A stretch of DNA of 14,182 nt from Pseudomonadota bacterium. GTDB lineage: Bacteria; Pseudomonadota; Gammaproteobacteria; UBA5335. The translations under genes were made by a program, and so were the position numbers. Positions within the stretch are counted from its first letter, which is position 1; the number at the start of each line of letters is the position of its first letter. The notes under the pieces are model-generated. The model made no database searches. It was not told the DNA's origin and was given only the letters and a program-made list of their open reading frames with translations. Of the stretch, positions 1-7,976 are shown in pieces. The stretch lies in the NCBI GenBank assembly GCA_002862965.1, contig PKCW01000025.1, positions 1-14,182 on the forward strand, in the 5' to 3' direction.

Positions 1-447
1 GGGGCGGCGCGGGGGGCGGGTGCACACACTGCAATGACGGCTTAAACAGGCCCCCTTTGGCATCACAAAACCGACAGGGGGGAAACAGCTCTTTGAGGTT
101 AAACGTGAATCCCGCACGACGACAAGTACAGATGACACACCGCCACATAATATTTATGCATAAATAAACGCGATGCTGAACAGTCTGTTGATCACAAGGC
201 ACAATAGAACTTGCGACTGATTCACTTCGGAATAAGTCACGCAACAGTCAAACGAAAGCTGGCATGGAGACAAAGGGAGCACAACAGGAACAATTTCTAT
301 CAGTACCCTGACAGACAGCAACATCGAGGAGAGCGTCACCGACCATTTCAGCAGGTTCCTCGAGGTTGCAGACGACATCTCAACTCAGAACATCGCTCTC
401 CCTGGCGACCCAACAATCCTCGAGCTTCTCTTTGATGTTACGACCTC
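1..447. other. Unassigned, non-nuo sequence at the left end of the window
   Basis: These bases do not continue nuoF and hold no gene I recognise. They are visibly less GC-rich than the rest; positions 121-180 have 23 G/C in 60. The first 20 bases are almost pure G/C with several G runs. A CCCCCT (51-56) and AGGGGG (76-81) inverted pair is separated by 19 bases, and a perfect AT-rich palindrome lies at 151-166. The plus strand has an open, coding-like frame from 236 that runs through the nuoF junction. No IS end, recombinase, tRNA or terminator with a T run is visible. The stretch could be a foreign insertion, a genomic rearrangement, or a mis-joined assembly end. Confidence 0.6.
151..166. repeat. 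Perfect 16-bp AT-rich palindrome
   Basis: TATTTATGCATAAATA reads identically on both strands, and the symmetry ends at both flanks (A and A). It lies in the AT-richest part of the anomalous left end. A self-complementary site of this length could bind a dimeric regulator or form part of an origin or promoter. It could also arise by chance in AT-rich DNA. No function is shown. Confidence 0.5.
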
Positions 448-487
448 GCTGTTGAGGATGTTGCGCCCGAGCAGCCCCTGCGCATAG
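236..487 (+). other. Coding-like plus-strand open frame without a clear start, cut at the nuoF junction
   Basis: After a TAA at 233-235 the frame stays open to a TAG at 485-487. It contains no ATG, GTG or TTG before the junction. The stretch from about 308 to 455 has a marked preference for C or G at third codon positions and reads as an acidic, protein-like sequence, for example SNIEESVTDHF and [15 protein letters not shown]. An ATG at 264 lies in another frame that stops at a TGA near 309, so a frameshift upstream is possible. Past about 448 the frame only reads antisense to nuoF. It may therefore be the end of a foreign gene truncated at the same breakpoint that truncates nuoF. I do not recognise the protein. 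Confidence 0.3.
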
Positions 488-918
488 GCCTCGCTCAATG
501 CGTGACGAAAGCGGGTGAACGGCTCATCCATGAACTCGCCGCGCAGGTAGTTGTAGCCGACCGTCGCGCCCATGGCATAGCCGGCGATCGCCATGCCTTC
601 GATCACGGTATGCGGATTGAAGCGCAGGATGTCGCGGTCCTTGCAGGTGCCGGGCTCGCTCTCGTCCGAATTGCAGACCACATACTTCTGACCCGCGACG
701 TTGCGCGGCATGAAGCTCCACTTCATTCCGGTGGGAAATCCCGCGCCGCCGCGCCCGCGCAGCCCCGAGGCCTTGAGCTGCTCGATCACGGTTTCCGGCG
801 GGATGTGTTCCGCCAGGATGCGCCGCCAGGATTCATAACCGCCGACGCGCAGATAATTCTCCCACGTCCACGGCTCTTCGAATTGCCGCGTCAGATAACA
901 GACCGCATCGCGTTCCAT
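385..918 (-). CDS. nuoF: NADH-quinone oxidoreductase subunit F, N-terminal part only (broken)
   Basis: NuoF is the peripheral complex I subunit that binds NADH and FMN and passes electrons to cluster N3. Residues 1-157 match the family. The glycine-rich nucleotide-binding motif [13 protein letters not shown] lies at 52-64, and [14 protein letters not shown], part of the FMN site, at 82-95. The family is normally well over 400 residues. Here the match stops after GRNILNS (about position 448), and 20 unrelated residues lead to a TGA at 385-387. The rest of the FMN domain and the C-terminal Fe-S cysteines are missing. The ATG at 918 lies four bases after the nuoE stop, with GGAG upstream, so it is translationally coupled to nuoE. 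As drawn the product cannot work. Either the genome carries a breakpoint here or the contig end is chimeric. Confidence 0.85.
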   Translation of the reverse strand: MERDAVCYLTRQFEEPWTWENYLRVGGYESWRRILAEHIPPETVIEQLKASGLRGRGGAGFPTGMKWSFMPRNVAGQKYVVCNSDESEPGTCKDRDILRFNPHTVIEGMAIAGYAMGATVGYNYLRGEFMDEPFTRFRHALSEAYAQGLLGRNILNSEVVTSKRSSRIVGSPGRAMF

Positions 919-922
919 GGCC

Positions 923-1432
923 TTACTCCAGCGTATCGATGATGCGGTCGACCTGATCGGGCGTCAGGTTCTCGTGATAGACATGGTCGACCATCATCAT
1001 GGGCGCACCGCAACAGGCGGCCAGGCATTCCTCTTCGGGCTTCAGAAAAATCCGCCCATCGGGCGTGCTTTCTCCAAGCCGGATGCCGAGCTTGCGCTCC
1101 AGATGCGCCAGAATTTCCTCGCCGCCGCGGAGCATGCAGCTGATGTTGGTGCAGACCGAGACGCTGTGGCGGCCCACAGGCCGGGTCTCAAACATCGAGT
1201 AGAACGTCGCCACCTCGTAGACGGCCACGGCCGGCAATTCGAGGTAATCCGCGACCGCGTCCATCAGCGCCGGCGTCAGGAAACCCTGATTTTCATGCTG
1301 CGCGGCATGCAGGGCGTAAAGGACGGCCGATTGCTTGCGCTCGGGCGGGTATTGGACGAGCCAGTGATCGATCTCTTCCCGTACATGGGCGGACAGACGC
1401 TCCGCCGGACGCTGGGCATGTTCGGCTGTCAC
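923..1432 (-). CDS. nuoE: NADH-quinone oxidoreductase subunit E
   Basis: This is the 24-kDa-type, thioredoxin-fold subunit of the complex I electron-input module, which carries the [2Fe-2S] cluster N1a. The 169-residue protein has the family length. The four ligand cysteines are visible as C94-x4-C99 (in VCTNISC) and C136-x3-C140 (in [12 protein letters not shown]), with an extra Cys141. The upstream segment [11 protein letters not shown] (71-81) is also typical. The start is GTG at 1432, sharing four bases (GTGA) with the nuoD stop. GGGGAG lies 7-8 bases upstream, inside nuoD, which supports this start. The gene is followed after four bases by nuoF, with which it forms the NADH dehydrogenase module. 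Confidence 0.95.
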   Translation of the reverse strand: MTAEHAQRPAERLSAHVREEIDHWLVQYPPERKQSAVLYALHAAQHENQGFLTPALMDAVADYLELPAVAVYEVATFYSMFETRPVGRHSVSVCTNISCMLRGGEEILAHLERKLGIRLGESTPDGRIFLKPEEECLAACCGAPMMMVDHVYHENLTPDQVDRIIDTLE

Positions 1433-2682
1433 CGGTCGATCTCCCCGAAGACGATATCCATGGTGCTGATCACCGCCACCACATCCGCCAGCATGTGTCC
1501 CTTGACCATTTCATCCATGGCCGCCAGGTGGGCGAATCCGGGCGCGCGGATTTTAAGCCGGTAGGGCTTGTTGGCGCCATCGGAGATGAGATAGCAGCCG
1601 AACTCGCCCTTCGGCGCCTCGACGGCGGCATAGGTCTCCCCGGCCGGGATGCAATAGCCTTCCGTGAACAGCTTGAAGTGATGAATGAGCGACTCCATGT
1701 CCTCCTTCATCTCGGCGCGGCGCGGCGGCGTGATCTTGTGATTTTCCAGCATCACCGGCCCCGGGTTGGCGCGCAGCCACGCGATGCACTGGCGGATGAT
1801 GCGGTTCGATTCCCGCATCTCCTGAACCCGGACCAGATAGCGGTCGTAGCAATCGCCCGTGACGCCGACCGGAATGTCGAAATCGAGTCGGTCATAGACC
1901 TCGTAGGGCTGCTTCTTGCGCAGATCCCAGGCCACCCCGGAGCCGCGCAGCATCGGGCCGGTGAAGCCGAGCGCAATGGCCCGCTCGGCGCTCACGGCGC
2001 CGATCCCGACCGTGCGCTGCTTCCAGATGCGGTTGTTCGTCAACAGCGTCTCGTACTCGTCGACGCAGCCGGGGAACCGCTCCGTGAAGCTTTCGAGATA
2101 GTCGAGCAGCGATCCCTGCCGGTCCTTGTTGAGCGCATCGAGTGACGCCTGACCCCGCACCGGGCTCGGCTGATATTGCGGCATGCGCTCCGGCAGATCG
2201 CGAGCCACGCCGCCAGGCCGGTAATAGGTGGCATGCATGCGGGCGCCCGAGACCGCCTCGTAGCAGTCCATCAGCGCCTCGCGCTCGCGAAAGCAATAGA
2301 GGAAGACCGTCATGGCCCCGATGTCGAGCCCGTGCGAACCCAGCCACAGCAGGTGGTTGAGGATACGGGTGATCTCATCGAACATGACGCGGATGTACTG
2401 GGCGCGCAGCGGCGGCGTCACCCCGAGCAACTTCTCGATGGCCAGCACATAGCCGTGCTCGTTGCACATCATGGACACGTAGTCGAGCCGGTCCATGTAA
2501 CCGATGCTCTGGTTGTAGGGTTTGGTCTCGGCGAGTTTTTCGGTGGCGCGATGCAAGAGACCGACATGCGGATCGGCGCGCTGGATCACCTCGCCATCCA
2601 TCTCCAGCACCAGGCGCAGCACGCCGTGGGCGGCCGGATGCTGCGGACCGAAGTTGAGCGTGTAGTTCTGGATGTCAGCCAT
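1429..2682 (-). CDS. nuoD: NADH-quinone oxidoreductase subunit D (49-kDa subunit)
   Basis: NuoD forms the quinone-binding pocket of complex I together with NuoB, at the base of the cytoplasmic arm. It descends from the large subunit of [NiFe] hydrogenases but lacks the metal-binding cysteines. The 417-residue length is typical of a stand-alone NuoD, not a NuoCD fusion. Visible family motifs are [13 protein letters not shown] near residues 11-23, [11 protein letters not shown] near 42-52 and [18 protein letters not shown] in the next segment. The C-terminus ends in the usual DIVFGEIDR. The ATG overlaps the end of nuoC by eight bases, and AAGGGAAGG inside nuoC serves as ribosome-binding site. 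The stop overlaps the nuoE GTG. Confidence 0.97.
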   Translation of the reverse strand: MADIQNYTLNFGPQHPAAHGVLRLVLEMDGEVIQRADPHVGLLHRATEKLAETKPYNQSIGYMDRLDYVSMMCNEHGYVLAIEKLLGVTPPLRAQYIRVMFDEITRILNHLLWLGSHGLDIGAMTVFLYCFREREALMDCYEAVSGARMHATYYRPGGVARDLPERMPQYQPSPVRGQASLDALNKDRQGSLLDYLESFTERFPGCVDEYETLLTNNRIWKQRTVGIGAVSAERAIALGFTGPMLRGSGVAWDLRKKQPYEVYDRLDFDIPVGVTGDCYDRYLVRVQEMRESNRIIRQCIAWLRANPGPVMLENHKITPPRRAEMKEDMESLIHHFKLFTEGYCIPAGETYAAVEAPKGEFGCYLISDGANKPYRLKIRAPGFAHLAAMDEMVKGHMLADVVAVISTMDIVFGEIDR

Positions 2683-3376
2683 GCGTCGCCTTCCCTTCGG
2701 TGGCAGCGGCCTCGGCGGCTGCAGGCCGGATCACCTTGGGAACCAGGACCCGGGGCGCGATCTGGACGGGCTCATAGACCACGCGCCCTTTCTCCGGGTC
2801 ATAGCGCAGTTCCACATTGCCCGAAATCGGGAAGTCCTTGCGAAACGGGTGACCGACAAAGCCGTAGTCGGTGAGGATGCGGCGCAGATCCGGATGGCCG
2901 GCGAAATGGATGCCATAGAGATCGAACGCCTCGCGCTCGAACCAGTTCGCGGCCGGCCAGATATCCTGCACCGAGTCGATGACCGGGAATTGCGTGTCGG
3001 CGAGCCACACCCGCAGCCGCAACCGCTGGTTGCGGTCCAGGGAAAGAAGGTGGTAGACGACGGCGAAGCGGCGCGGCGAGCCCTGATCGGGATCCAGGCG
3101 ACCGTCATAGCGCTGCACGCCGCGACTGTAGCCACGCGAGGTGGCCTCCCGGGTCAGCCATTCGGCGTCGCCATACGCCAGGTAATCGACCCCGCAGACG
3201 TCGGTGAGCTGGGCAAACGCAAACCCCGCCGCGCTCGCGAGCGCGGCAGCCACCTCGCACAGCGCTTCCGGCGCGACTTCGAGCACGACCTCATCGGTCT
3301 GCGCGTCGTGCTGCACGGGACACTCGGGGTAACGATCACGCAGTGCGGCGGCGAGCTCAGCCATGGACTGGGACAT
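2675..3376 (-). CDS. nuoC: NADH-quinone oxidoreductase subunit C (30-kDa subunit)
   Basis: NuoC is a structural subunit of the complex I connecting arm and contacts NuoD and NuoB. The 233-residue protein carries the 30-kDa signature in its second half: [20 protein letters not shown], followed by [19 protein letters not shown]. It then has a short Ala/Glu-rich tail that is variable in the family. The ATG at 3376 is preceded by AGGAGGG (3381-3387), which overlaps the nuoB stop codon and makes this start convincing. An in-frame ATG four codons later is a weaker alternative, since its ribosome-binding spacing is longer. nuoC and nuoD are separate genes here, unlike the fused nuoCD of E. coli. Confidence 0.96.
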   Translation of the reverse strand: MSQSMAELAAALRDRYPECPVQHDAQTDEVVLEVAPEALCEVAAALASAAGFAFAQLTDVCGVDYLAYGDAEWLTREATSRGYSRGVQRYDGRLDPDQGSPRRFAVVYHLLSLDRNQRLRLRVWLADTQFPVIDSVQDIWPAANWFEREAFDLYGIHFAGHPDLRRILTDYGFVGHPFRKDFPISGNVELRYDPEKGRVVYEPVQIAPRVLVPKVIRPAAAEAAATEGKATHG

Positions 3377-3385
3377 CCATCCCTC

Positions 3386-3862
3386 CTAGCGCGCGATGGT
3401 GTTGGTGCGGCGGATCTTGTTTTGCAACTGGATGATGCCGTAGAGCAGCGCCTCGGCCGTCGGCGGACAGCCGGGCACGTAGATGTCGACCGGCACCACC
3501 CGATCGCAGCCCCGCACCACCGAGTAGGAATAGTGGTAATACCCCCCCCCATTGGCGCAGGACCCCATGGAAATGACCCAACGGGGTTCCGCCATCTGGT
3601 CGTAGACCTTGCGCAGGGCCGGGGCCATCTTGTTGCACAAGGTGCCGGCGACGATCATCACATCGGACTGGCGCGGACTGGGGCGAAACATCACACCGAA
3701 GCGGTCGAGATCATAGCGGGCTGCGCCGACGTGCATCATCTCGACGGCGCAGCACGCCAGGCCAAAGGTCATGGGCCAGAGCGAGCCCGTGCGCGCCCAG
3801 TTGATCAGCTTGTCCGCCGTGGTGGTGACGAAGCCCTTTTCGAGAACGCCCTCTATTCCCAT
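3386..3862 (-). CDS. nuoB: NADH-quinone oxidoreductase subunit B
   Basis: NuoB carries cluster N2, the last [4Fe-4S] centre before quinone. Starting at the ATG at 3862 the protein has 158 residues and begins [11 protein letters not shown], the usual NuoB start. A longer reading from an ATG at 3883 adds seven residues but lacks family support. AGGGGG at about 3870-3875 sits well for the shorter start. Ligand cysteines are visible as the tandem C37-C38 (in [11 protein letters not shown]), C102 (in [12 protein letters not shown]) and C132 (in VPGCPPT). The start overlaps the last ten bases of nuoA. The Gly-Gly-Gly at 105-107 is encoded by nine consecutive G, an unusual choice and a potential slippage site. 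Confidence 0.97.
   Translation of the reverse strand: MGIEGVLEKGFVTTTADKLINWARTGSLWPMTFGLACCAVEMMHVGAARYDLDRFGVMFRPSPRQSDVMIVAGTLCNKMAPALRKVYDQMAEPRWVISMGSCANGGGYYHYSYSVVRGCDRVVPVDIYVPGCPPTAEALLYGIIQLQNKIRRTNTIAR
3542..3550 (-). repeat. G9 homopolymer inside nuoB
   Basis: Nine consecutive C on the plus strand (G on the coding strand) encode three glycines as GGG-GGG-GGG in the conserved CANGGGYYH segment, next to the N2 ligand Cys102. A one-base slip during replication, or a sequencing error, would destroy the frame. The frame is intact here. Confidence 0.85.
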
Positions 3863-4209
3863 TCCAGCGCCCCCTTCTTCCATTCATAGATGAAGCCGAT
3901 CACCAGGATGCCGAGAAAAATCGCCATGGCGATGAGTCCGGGAGCGCCGATCTCCCGCAAGGCGATTGCCCAGGGAAACAGAAAGGCCACCTCGAGATCG
4001 AACACGATGAACAGAATCGCGACGAGGTAATAACGCACGTCGAACTTGACTCGCGCATCCTCGAAGGCTTCGAAACCGCACTCATACGGGGAAAGTTTCT
4101 GTGCATCCGGCCTGCGCGGACCCAGGACGAAACCGGCAGCGAGCGGCACGATCCCGACCACGATGGCCAAGGCAAAGAAGATCAGAATCGGAAAGTAGTT
4201 TTCCAGCAC
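3853..4209 (-). CDS. nuoA: NADH-quinone oxidoreductase subunit A
   Basis: NuoA is a small membrane subunit of complex I (ND3 homologue) at the junction of membrane and peripheral arms, near the quinone channel. From the GTG at 4209 it has 118 residues and begins [12 protein letters not shown], which aligns with normal NuoA starts. AAAGGAGG lies about 11 bases upstream. The open frame runs back into the tRNA gene, so the ATG at 4323 is not credible. Three membrane helices are visible: about 4-29, 60-85 and 90-110. The loop between helices 1 and 2 carries the conserved SPYECGFE, with the cysteine known from ND3. [20 protein letters not shown] is the other family hallmark. An ATT two codons upstream has closer ribosome-binding spacing but is a rare start codon. 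Confidence 0.93.
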   Translation of the reverse strand: MLENYFPILIFFALAIVVGIVPLAAGFVLGPRRPDAQKLSPYECGFEAFEDARVKFDVRYYLVAILFIVFDLEVAFLFPWAIALREIGAPGLIAMAIFLGILVIGFIYEWKKGALEWE

Positions 4210-4244
4210 GATAATGCCCGCCTCCTTTCGGTACAGCGAATCTG

Positions 4245-4260
4245 GATCGGACAACCGATC
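4245..4260 (-). other. Small hairpin between tRNA-Leu and nuoA
   Basis: GATCGG and CCGATC form a perfect six-pair stem around a four-base loop, 19 bases past the tRNA 3' end and 35 bases before the nuoA start. No T run follows, so it is not a standard intrinsic terminator. It could mark processing of the tRNA from a joint tRNA-nuo transcript, but that is inference. Confidence 0.35.
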
Positions 4261-4278
4261 GAACGGTCCTGGATTTTC

Positions 4279-4363
4279 TGGTGCCGATGGTCGGACTCGA
4301 ACCGACACGACTTGCGTCACCACCCCCTCAAGATGGCGTGTCTACCAATTCCACCACATCGGC
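4279..4363 (-). tRNA. tRNA-Leu, anticodon GAG
   Basis: The minus strand folds into a complete class II tRNA. The acceptor stem pairs GCCGATG with CATCGGC, followed by an encoded ACCA (discriminator plus CCA). The D-arm region TGGAATTGGTAGACACG is typical of bacterial tRNA-Leu. The anticodon stem pairs CCATC with GGTGG around TTGAGGG, giving anticodon GAG, which reads CUC/CUU codons. A short extra arm (GAC-GCAA-GTC) and the T arm (GTCGG-TTCGAGT-CCGAC) follow. It lies between secG and nuoA, matching the secG-leuU order of E. coli. A TATACAAT-like element lies about 55 bases upstream (near 4417-4424) but has no good -35 box, so whether the tRNA has its own promoter is open. Confidence 0.97.
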
Positions 4364-4379
4364 CGATGATCTATCGCGG

Positions 4380-4407
4380 TCAGGAGCGGCAGGTGCCGCC
4401 AGCCTGA
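4380..4407. other. Imperfect hairpin between secG and tRNA-Leu
   Basis: On the plus strand TCAGG (4380-4384) pairs with CCTGA (4403-4407), and GCGGC (4386-4390) pairs with GCCGC (4395-4399) around a four-base loop. A one-against-three base internal loop separates the stems. No T run follows on either strand. It could protect the secG mRNA end or guide tRNA leader processing; the function is unknown. Confidence 0.3.
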
Positions 4408-4436
4408 GCGGGCGCCCATTGTATACTCACCCGATG

Positions 4437-4820
4437 CTATTTCCCACCCTCCGAGAGCGGAAGATCGGCGGGCGTTTTGGGCCCATCTGCATTCGGCGTC
4501 TCACCGGACGTGGCAGGCGGGAGGTCGGTCACTTCGGGGGCGACGCTGCTCGCGGCAGGCGCCCGATCCATGACACTTTCCGTCTTGCCCGGCCGGGCAA
4601 AGAGATAACCCAAGCCGAGACTGCTGAGAAAGAACAGCGCCGCAACCGCCGCGGTGGAGCGGCTCAGGAAATTGGCGGAACCGCGCGCACCGAACATCGT
4701 GTTCGAGGCGCCGGCTCCGAAGGCCGCGCCGGCATCCGCACCCTTGCCATGCTGAAGCAAAGCCAGGACGATCAGGACCAAAGCCAGAAGAAGGTGGATG
4801 ACCAGTAAAACCGTCTGCAT
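4437..4820 (-). CDS. secG: Protein-export membrane protein SecG
   Basis: SecG is the small auxiliary subunit of the SecYEG translocon in the inner membrane. The 127-residue protein has the two expected helices, about residues 2-22 and 54-75. Between them lies the conserved cytoplasmic loop [17 protein letters not shown] followed by [15 protein letters not shown] Pro/Ala/Thr-rich, low-complexity tail of about 50 residues follows, making it somewhat longer than the minimal family member; such tails vary. The ATG lies five bases after the tpiA stop with only a weak GGGAAG upstream, so translation is probably coupled to tpiA. The tRNA-Leu gene follows 73 bases later. Confidence 0.95.
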   Translation of the reverse strand: MQTVLLVIHLLLALVLIVLALLQHGKGADAGAAFGAGASNTMFGARGSANFLSRSTAAVAALFFLSSLGLGYLFARPGKTESVMDRAPAASSVAPEVTDLPPATSGETPNADGPKTPADLPLSEGGK

Positions 4821-4825
4821 CTCGT

Positions 4826-5608
4826 TTAGCTTCCCGAGCGAACGATCCCGCCGGCCGACCGGCAGATCGCAAGAAAATCCGCGGATTTCAGCGAAGCCCC
4901 TCCAACGAGGCCGCCGTCGACATCCGGCATCGCGAACAAGGCCGCCGCATTATCCGGCTTGACACTCCCGCCGTAAAGGATGCGTCGACCGTCGGCAACG
5001 ACGGCATCGGTTTGCGCGGCAATCCAGCCGCGCACGAAGGCATGGACCGCCTGGGCCTGCTCCGGGGTGGCGTTGCGACCGGTGCCGATGGCCCATACCG
5101 GTTCATAGGCGATGATGCAGCCGCCAAACGCCTGCGCGCCCGCGACGTTCGCGACCGCCTGCAACTGCGCGGCAATGACCGCCTCGGTCCGCAGGCCTTC
5201 GCGCTCGGACAGGGTCTCTCCCACGCAAAGGATGGGCGTCAGCCCCGCCTCCAGTGCCGACTGGAGCTTGGCGCCCACGCTTTCATTGCTTTCACCCAGC
5301 AACTGACGCCGTTCCGAATGCCCCACCAGCACGTGGGATACACCCAGATCGGCGAGCATGGCACCGCTCGTCTCGCCGGTGCGGGCACCGTCTTCCGCCT
5401 GGGCGCACAGATCCTGCGCACCCAGCAGCACACGAGCGTCCTCGCCCAACGCCCGACGAACGGCATCGAGGTGGACGAAAGACGGGCAGATCAGGACGTC
5501 GCACGACCACTCCGGGACGAGACCCGCCGCGATCTCACCAGCCAGAGCCCGGGCGCTCGCGTGGCGACCAAACATCTTCCAATTCCCTGCGACCATTTTG
5601 CGACGCAT
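4826..5608 (-). CDS. tpiA: Triosephosphate isomerase
   Basis: TpiA interconverts dihydroxyacetone phosphate and glyceraldehyde 3-phosphate in the cytoplasm (glycolysis, gluconeogenesis, and the Calvin cycle where present). The 260-residue TIM barrel has all key residues: N9 and K11 in AGNWKM, H97 in VGHSERR, catalytic E169 in [11 protein letters not shown] with the mobile loop 6 after it, and the phosphate-binding [10 protein letters not shown] (211-220) and GLVGGASL (233-240). The ATG at 5608 matches the usual [12 protein letters not shown] start. A run of nine G occupies the ribosome-binding position. The gene lies between glmM and secG, an arrangement found in several gammaproteobacteria but not in E. 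coli. Confidence 0.97.
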   Translation of the reverse strand: MRRKMVAGNWKMFGRHASARALAGEIAAGLVPEWSCDVLICPSFVHLDAVRRALGEDARVLLGAQDLCAQAEDGARTGETSGAMLADLGVSHVLVGHSERRQLLGESNESVGAKLQSALEAGLTPILCVGETLSEREGLRTEAVIAAQLQAVANVAGAQAFGGCIIAYEPVWAIGTGRNATPEQAQAVHAFVRGWIAAQTDAVVADGRRILYGGSVKPDNAAALFAMPDVDGGLVGGASLKSADFLAICRSAGGIVRSGS

Positions 5609-5614
5609 GACTTA

Positions 5615-5623
5615 CCCCCCCCC
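5615..5623 (-). promoter_or_regulatory. G9 tract at the ribosome-binding position of tpiA
   Basis: On the coding strand nine G are followed by TAAGTC and then the tpiA ATG, and no conventional AGGAG is visible. The G run can pair with the CCUCC of 16S rRNA through G-C and G-U pairs, so it may itself act as the ribosome-binding site. Changes in tract length would add or remove G at the site but leave its 3' edge at a fixed distance from the ATG. Confidence 0.5.
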
Positions 5624-5677
5624 AATGCCGGTGATCCGTTCATTTCATCCACGAAAATGCGGCCGTCTCCCGCCCGC

Positions 5678-7021
5678 TTACGCCGCCGCGCATTCGGCCG
5701 CGATGGCGGCGAGCCGGCTTGCATGCAGCCGCACGAGATCTGCGTCGGCGCCTTCGACCATGACGCGCAACAAGGGCTCCGTTCCCGACGGTCGCAACAG
5801 GATGCGGCCTTCGACACCCAAGGCCGCACGGGCTTCCGCCACCGCCTGCTGCAGACGAGGATGATCCTCCACCATCCGGGCAGCGGGCGCCGCGACATTG
5901 ATCAGTTCCTGCGGGTAACGCGACATTCCAGCCACGAGATCCGACAGGCCCCGCCCCGTCGCCGCCATCACGCCGAGCACCTGAAGCGCCGCCACGATGC
6001 CGTCGCCCGTCATCGTCCGATCCAGACAGATGATGTGCCCAGAGGGTTCGCCGCCGAGCACGCCCGACTCCCGCCGGAGCAGCTCCATGACGTGTCGATC
6101 GCCGACAGCGGCACGTTCGAAACCCACGCCGTGGGCTGCGAGCGCCCGCTCCAGCCCCAGATTGCTCATCATCGTGCCGACGATGGGTCCGCGCAGCCGG
6201 CCCGCGCGCAGGAACTCCAGCGCCAACACATAAAGGATCTGGTCCCCATCGATGACCGCGCCGTCGCCATCGACCAGCAGCACACGATCCCCGTCCCCGT
6301 CGAGCGCCACGCCGAGGTCCGCGCCACGCTCGCGCACCAGGCGCTGCAGCGATGCGGGATCCATGCTACCGCAACCGTCATTGATATTGAGCCCGTCCGG
6401 CGCCACCCCGCTGGCGATCACGGTAGCGCCCAACTCGGTCAGGACGTCGGGCGCGATGTGGTAGGTCGCACCGTGGGCGCAATCCACGGCGATCCGCATG
6501 CCTTTGAGGCTGACGCCGGCGTTCAGCGTGGACTTGCAAAACTCGATGTAGCGGCCGGCCGCATCGGTGATGCGCGAAACCTTGCCCAGACGAGCGGAAT
6601 CGACCATGCCCAAGGGCCCTTCCAGGGCATCCTCGATGGCCGCCTCGATCCCATCGGACAATTTGTCACCGGTCGGCGAGAAAAACTTGATCCCGTTGTC
6701 GTGAAAGGGATTGTGTGATGCGCTGATGACCACGCCGGCACTGGCCCGGAACGTCTTCGTCAGATAGGCCACGGCGGGCGTGGGCATCGGGCCCAGCAGC
6801 CGGACACCGACACCGGCTGCGGAGAAGCCGGCTTCCAGCGCCGACTCGAACATGTATCCCGAGATGCGCGTGTCCTTGCCGATCAGGACGCGGCCGCGTC
6901 CCTCCGGGTCCAGCACCCGCCCCGCTGCCATGCCCAATCGCAGGATGAACTCCGGCGTCATCGGCAGTTCACCGACCCGTCCCCGGATGCCGTCCGTGCC
7001 GAAATAGCGTCGTCGTCCCAT
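5678..7021 (-). CDS. glmM: Phosphoglucosamine mutase
   Basis: GlmM converts glucosamine 6-phosphate to glucosamine 1-phosphate, feeding UDP-GlcNAc for peptidoglycan and LPS. From the ATG at 7021 the protein has 447 residues and begins [14 protein letters not shown], the standard start. GAGG in the leader supports it. The open frame upstream of this ATG, back to 7198, is unrelated to the family and overlaps folP. The four active-site elements are visible: phosphoserine loop ISASHNP with Ser102, metal loop DGDGDR (241-246), sugar-binding GEPSGH (324-329) and phosphate-binding RPSGTEP (410-416). The gene starts 19 bases after folP, as in the E. coli folP-glmM pair, and is probably co-transcribed with it. 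Confidence 0.97.
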   Translation of the reverse strand: MGRRRYFGTDGIRGRVGELPMTPEFILRLGMAAGRVLDPEGRGRVLIGKDTRISGYMFESALEAGFSAAGVGVRLLGPMPTPAVAYLTKTFRASAGVVISASHNPFHDNGIKFFSPTGDKLSDGIEAAIEDALEGPLGMVDSARLGKVSRITDAAGRYIEFCKSTLNAGVSLKGMRIAVDCAHGATYHIAPDVLTELGATVIASGVAPDGLNINDGCGSMDPASLQRLVRERGADLGVALDGDGDRVLLVDGDGAVIDGDQILYVLALEFLRAGRLRGPIVGTMMSNLGLERALAAHGVGFERAAVGDRHVMELLRRESGVLGGEPSGHIICLDRTMTGDGIVAALQVLGVMAATGRGLSDLVAGMSRYPQELINVAAPAARMVEDHPRLQQAVAEARAALGVEGRILLRPSGTEPLLRVMVEGADADLVRLHASRLAAIAAECAAA

Positions 7022-7040
7022 CGATGGTGACCTCATCCGT

Positions 7041-7880
7041 TCATGCACCCGCCCGCGCCGCGCGCTCGGATGCGACCGCGTGCCAGATACGCAGCGCCTC
7101 CGCTGTGGCCCGCACATCGTGCACACGGACGACGGCAGCGCCATGGGCTGCGGCCCACAGCGCGCCCGCCAGGCTGGCGGGCAACCGTTCCGAAACATCG
7201 TTTCCGTCGAGCATCTGCCCCAGCATCGACTTGCGGGACAGACCGACCACCAACGGAAAACCCAAGCGGCTCAGGCGGTCGAGCTGCGCCAAAAGGGCGA
7301 GATTATGCGACAAGTCCTTGCCAAAGCCGAATCCCGGGTCGATCCACAGGCGGGCGCGATCGATCCCTGCAGCCTCGCACGCGGCAATGCGTTCCGTCAG
7401 GAAGCCCGTCACCTCGTCCACGATGTCCGGACCGTAGCGAGGGCTGGCCTGCATGGTCCGGGGCTCGCCCTGCATGTGCATCAGGCAGATCGGAACCCCG
7501 GCGGCGGCGGCGGCTTTCAAGGCCCCCGGCATGCGCAAGGCGCGCACGTCATTGATCAGCGCCGCTCCGGCGCTCACCGCTGCGCGCATCACCTCCGGGG
7601 TACTGGTGTCGATCGACAGCGGCGTGCCGGTCTCGCGAGCCAGCGCTTCGACGACCGGGATGACCCGATCCATTTCCTCCTGCACGGACACCGGAGCCGC
7701 CCCGGGACGTGTCGACTCGCCGCCGATGTCGAGGATATCAGCACCCTCCTCTATCAGCCGCAGACCCTGGGCGATCGCCTGCGGCAGTCGGACGAATCGC
7801 CCGCCATCCGAGAAGGAATCGGGCGTCACGTTCAGGATGCCCATGACCCCGCATCGTGCATGCGGCAGTACAAAACTCAT
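7041..7880 (-). CDS. folP: Dihydropteroate synthase
   Basis: FolP condenses p-aminobenzoate with dihydropterin pyrophosphate in folate synthesis and is the sulfonamide target. From the ATG at 7880 it has 279 residues, a typical length. GAGGA lies just upstream with good spacing. ATGs at 7910 and 7970 in the same frame add residues without family similarity, and the latter overlaps the ftsH terminator. Visible motifs are [14 protein letters not shown] (14-27, pterin/pABA loop 1), [10 protein letters not shown] (51-60, loop 2), DVRAL near 111 and RVHDV (252-256, pyrophosphate-binding end). It follows the ftsH terminator, so it should have its own promoter in the short gap. I could not identify a convincing one. 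Confidence 0.96.
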   Translation of the reverse strand: MSFVLPHARCGVMGILNVTPDSFSDGGRFVRLPQAIAQGLRLIEEGADILDIGGESTRPGAAPVSVQEEMDRVIPVVEALARETGTPLSIDTSTPEVMRAAVSAGAALINDVRALRMPGALKAAAAAGVPICLMHMQGEPRTMQASPRYGPDIVDEVTGFLTERIAACEAAGIDRARLWIDPGFGFGKDLSHNLALLAQLDRLSRLGFPLVVGLSRKSMLGQMLDGNDVSERLPASLAGALWAAAHGAAVVRVHDVRATAEALRIWHAVASERAARAGA

Positions 7881-7940
7881 CCCGTCCTCAACCTTCCCGC
7901 GCGGATACATCGAATCGGTACAAAAATGACGCGGTCTACA

Positions 7941-7976
7941 ATGCAAAAGAGCCGGCGGCTTGCCAGCCACCGGCTC
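7941..7976 (-). terminator. Intrinsic terminator after ftsH
   Basis: On the minus strand a stem of seven pairs (GAGCCGG with CCGGCTC), one mismatch and four more pairs closes a four-base loop, followed by TTTTGCAT. It starts 28 bases past the ftsH stop. The opposite strand has no T run after the stem. It should end most ftsH transcripts before folP. Confidence 0.85.

Noticed and set aside
154..378. A minus-strand frame of 74 codons in the anomalous left end, with hydrophobic stretches
   Set aside because: It has poor coding character and no family resemblance. The plus-strand frame over the same bases looks more like coding sequence.
2672..3889. A plus-strand open frame across nuoC and nuoB
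   Set aside because: It is an antisense shadow of intact complex I genes and has no family motif.
4210..4323. An N-terminal extension of NuoA to an ATG at 4323
   Set aside because: It would be translated from the tRNA-Leu gene, and the GTG at 4209 with AAAGGAGG upstream gives the normal family start and length.
5012..6718. A long plus-strand open frame across tpiA and glmM
   Set aside because: It is antisense to two intact enzymes with complete active sites, and its translation shows no recognisable fold or start signal.
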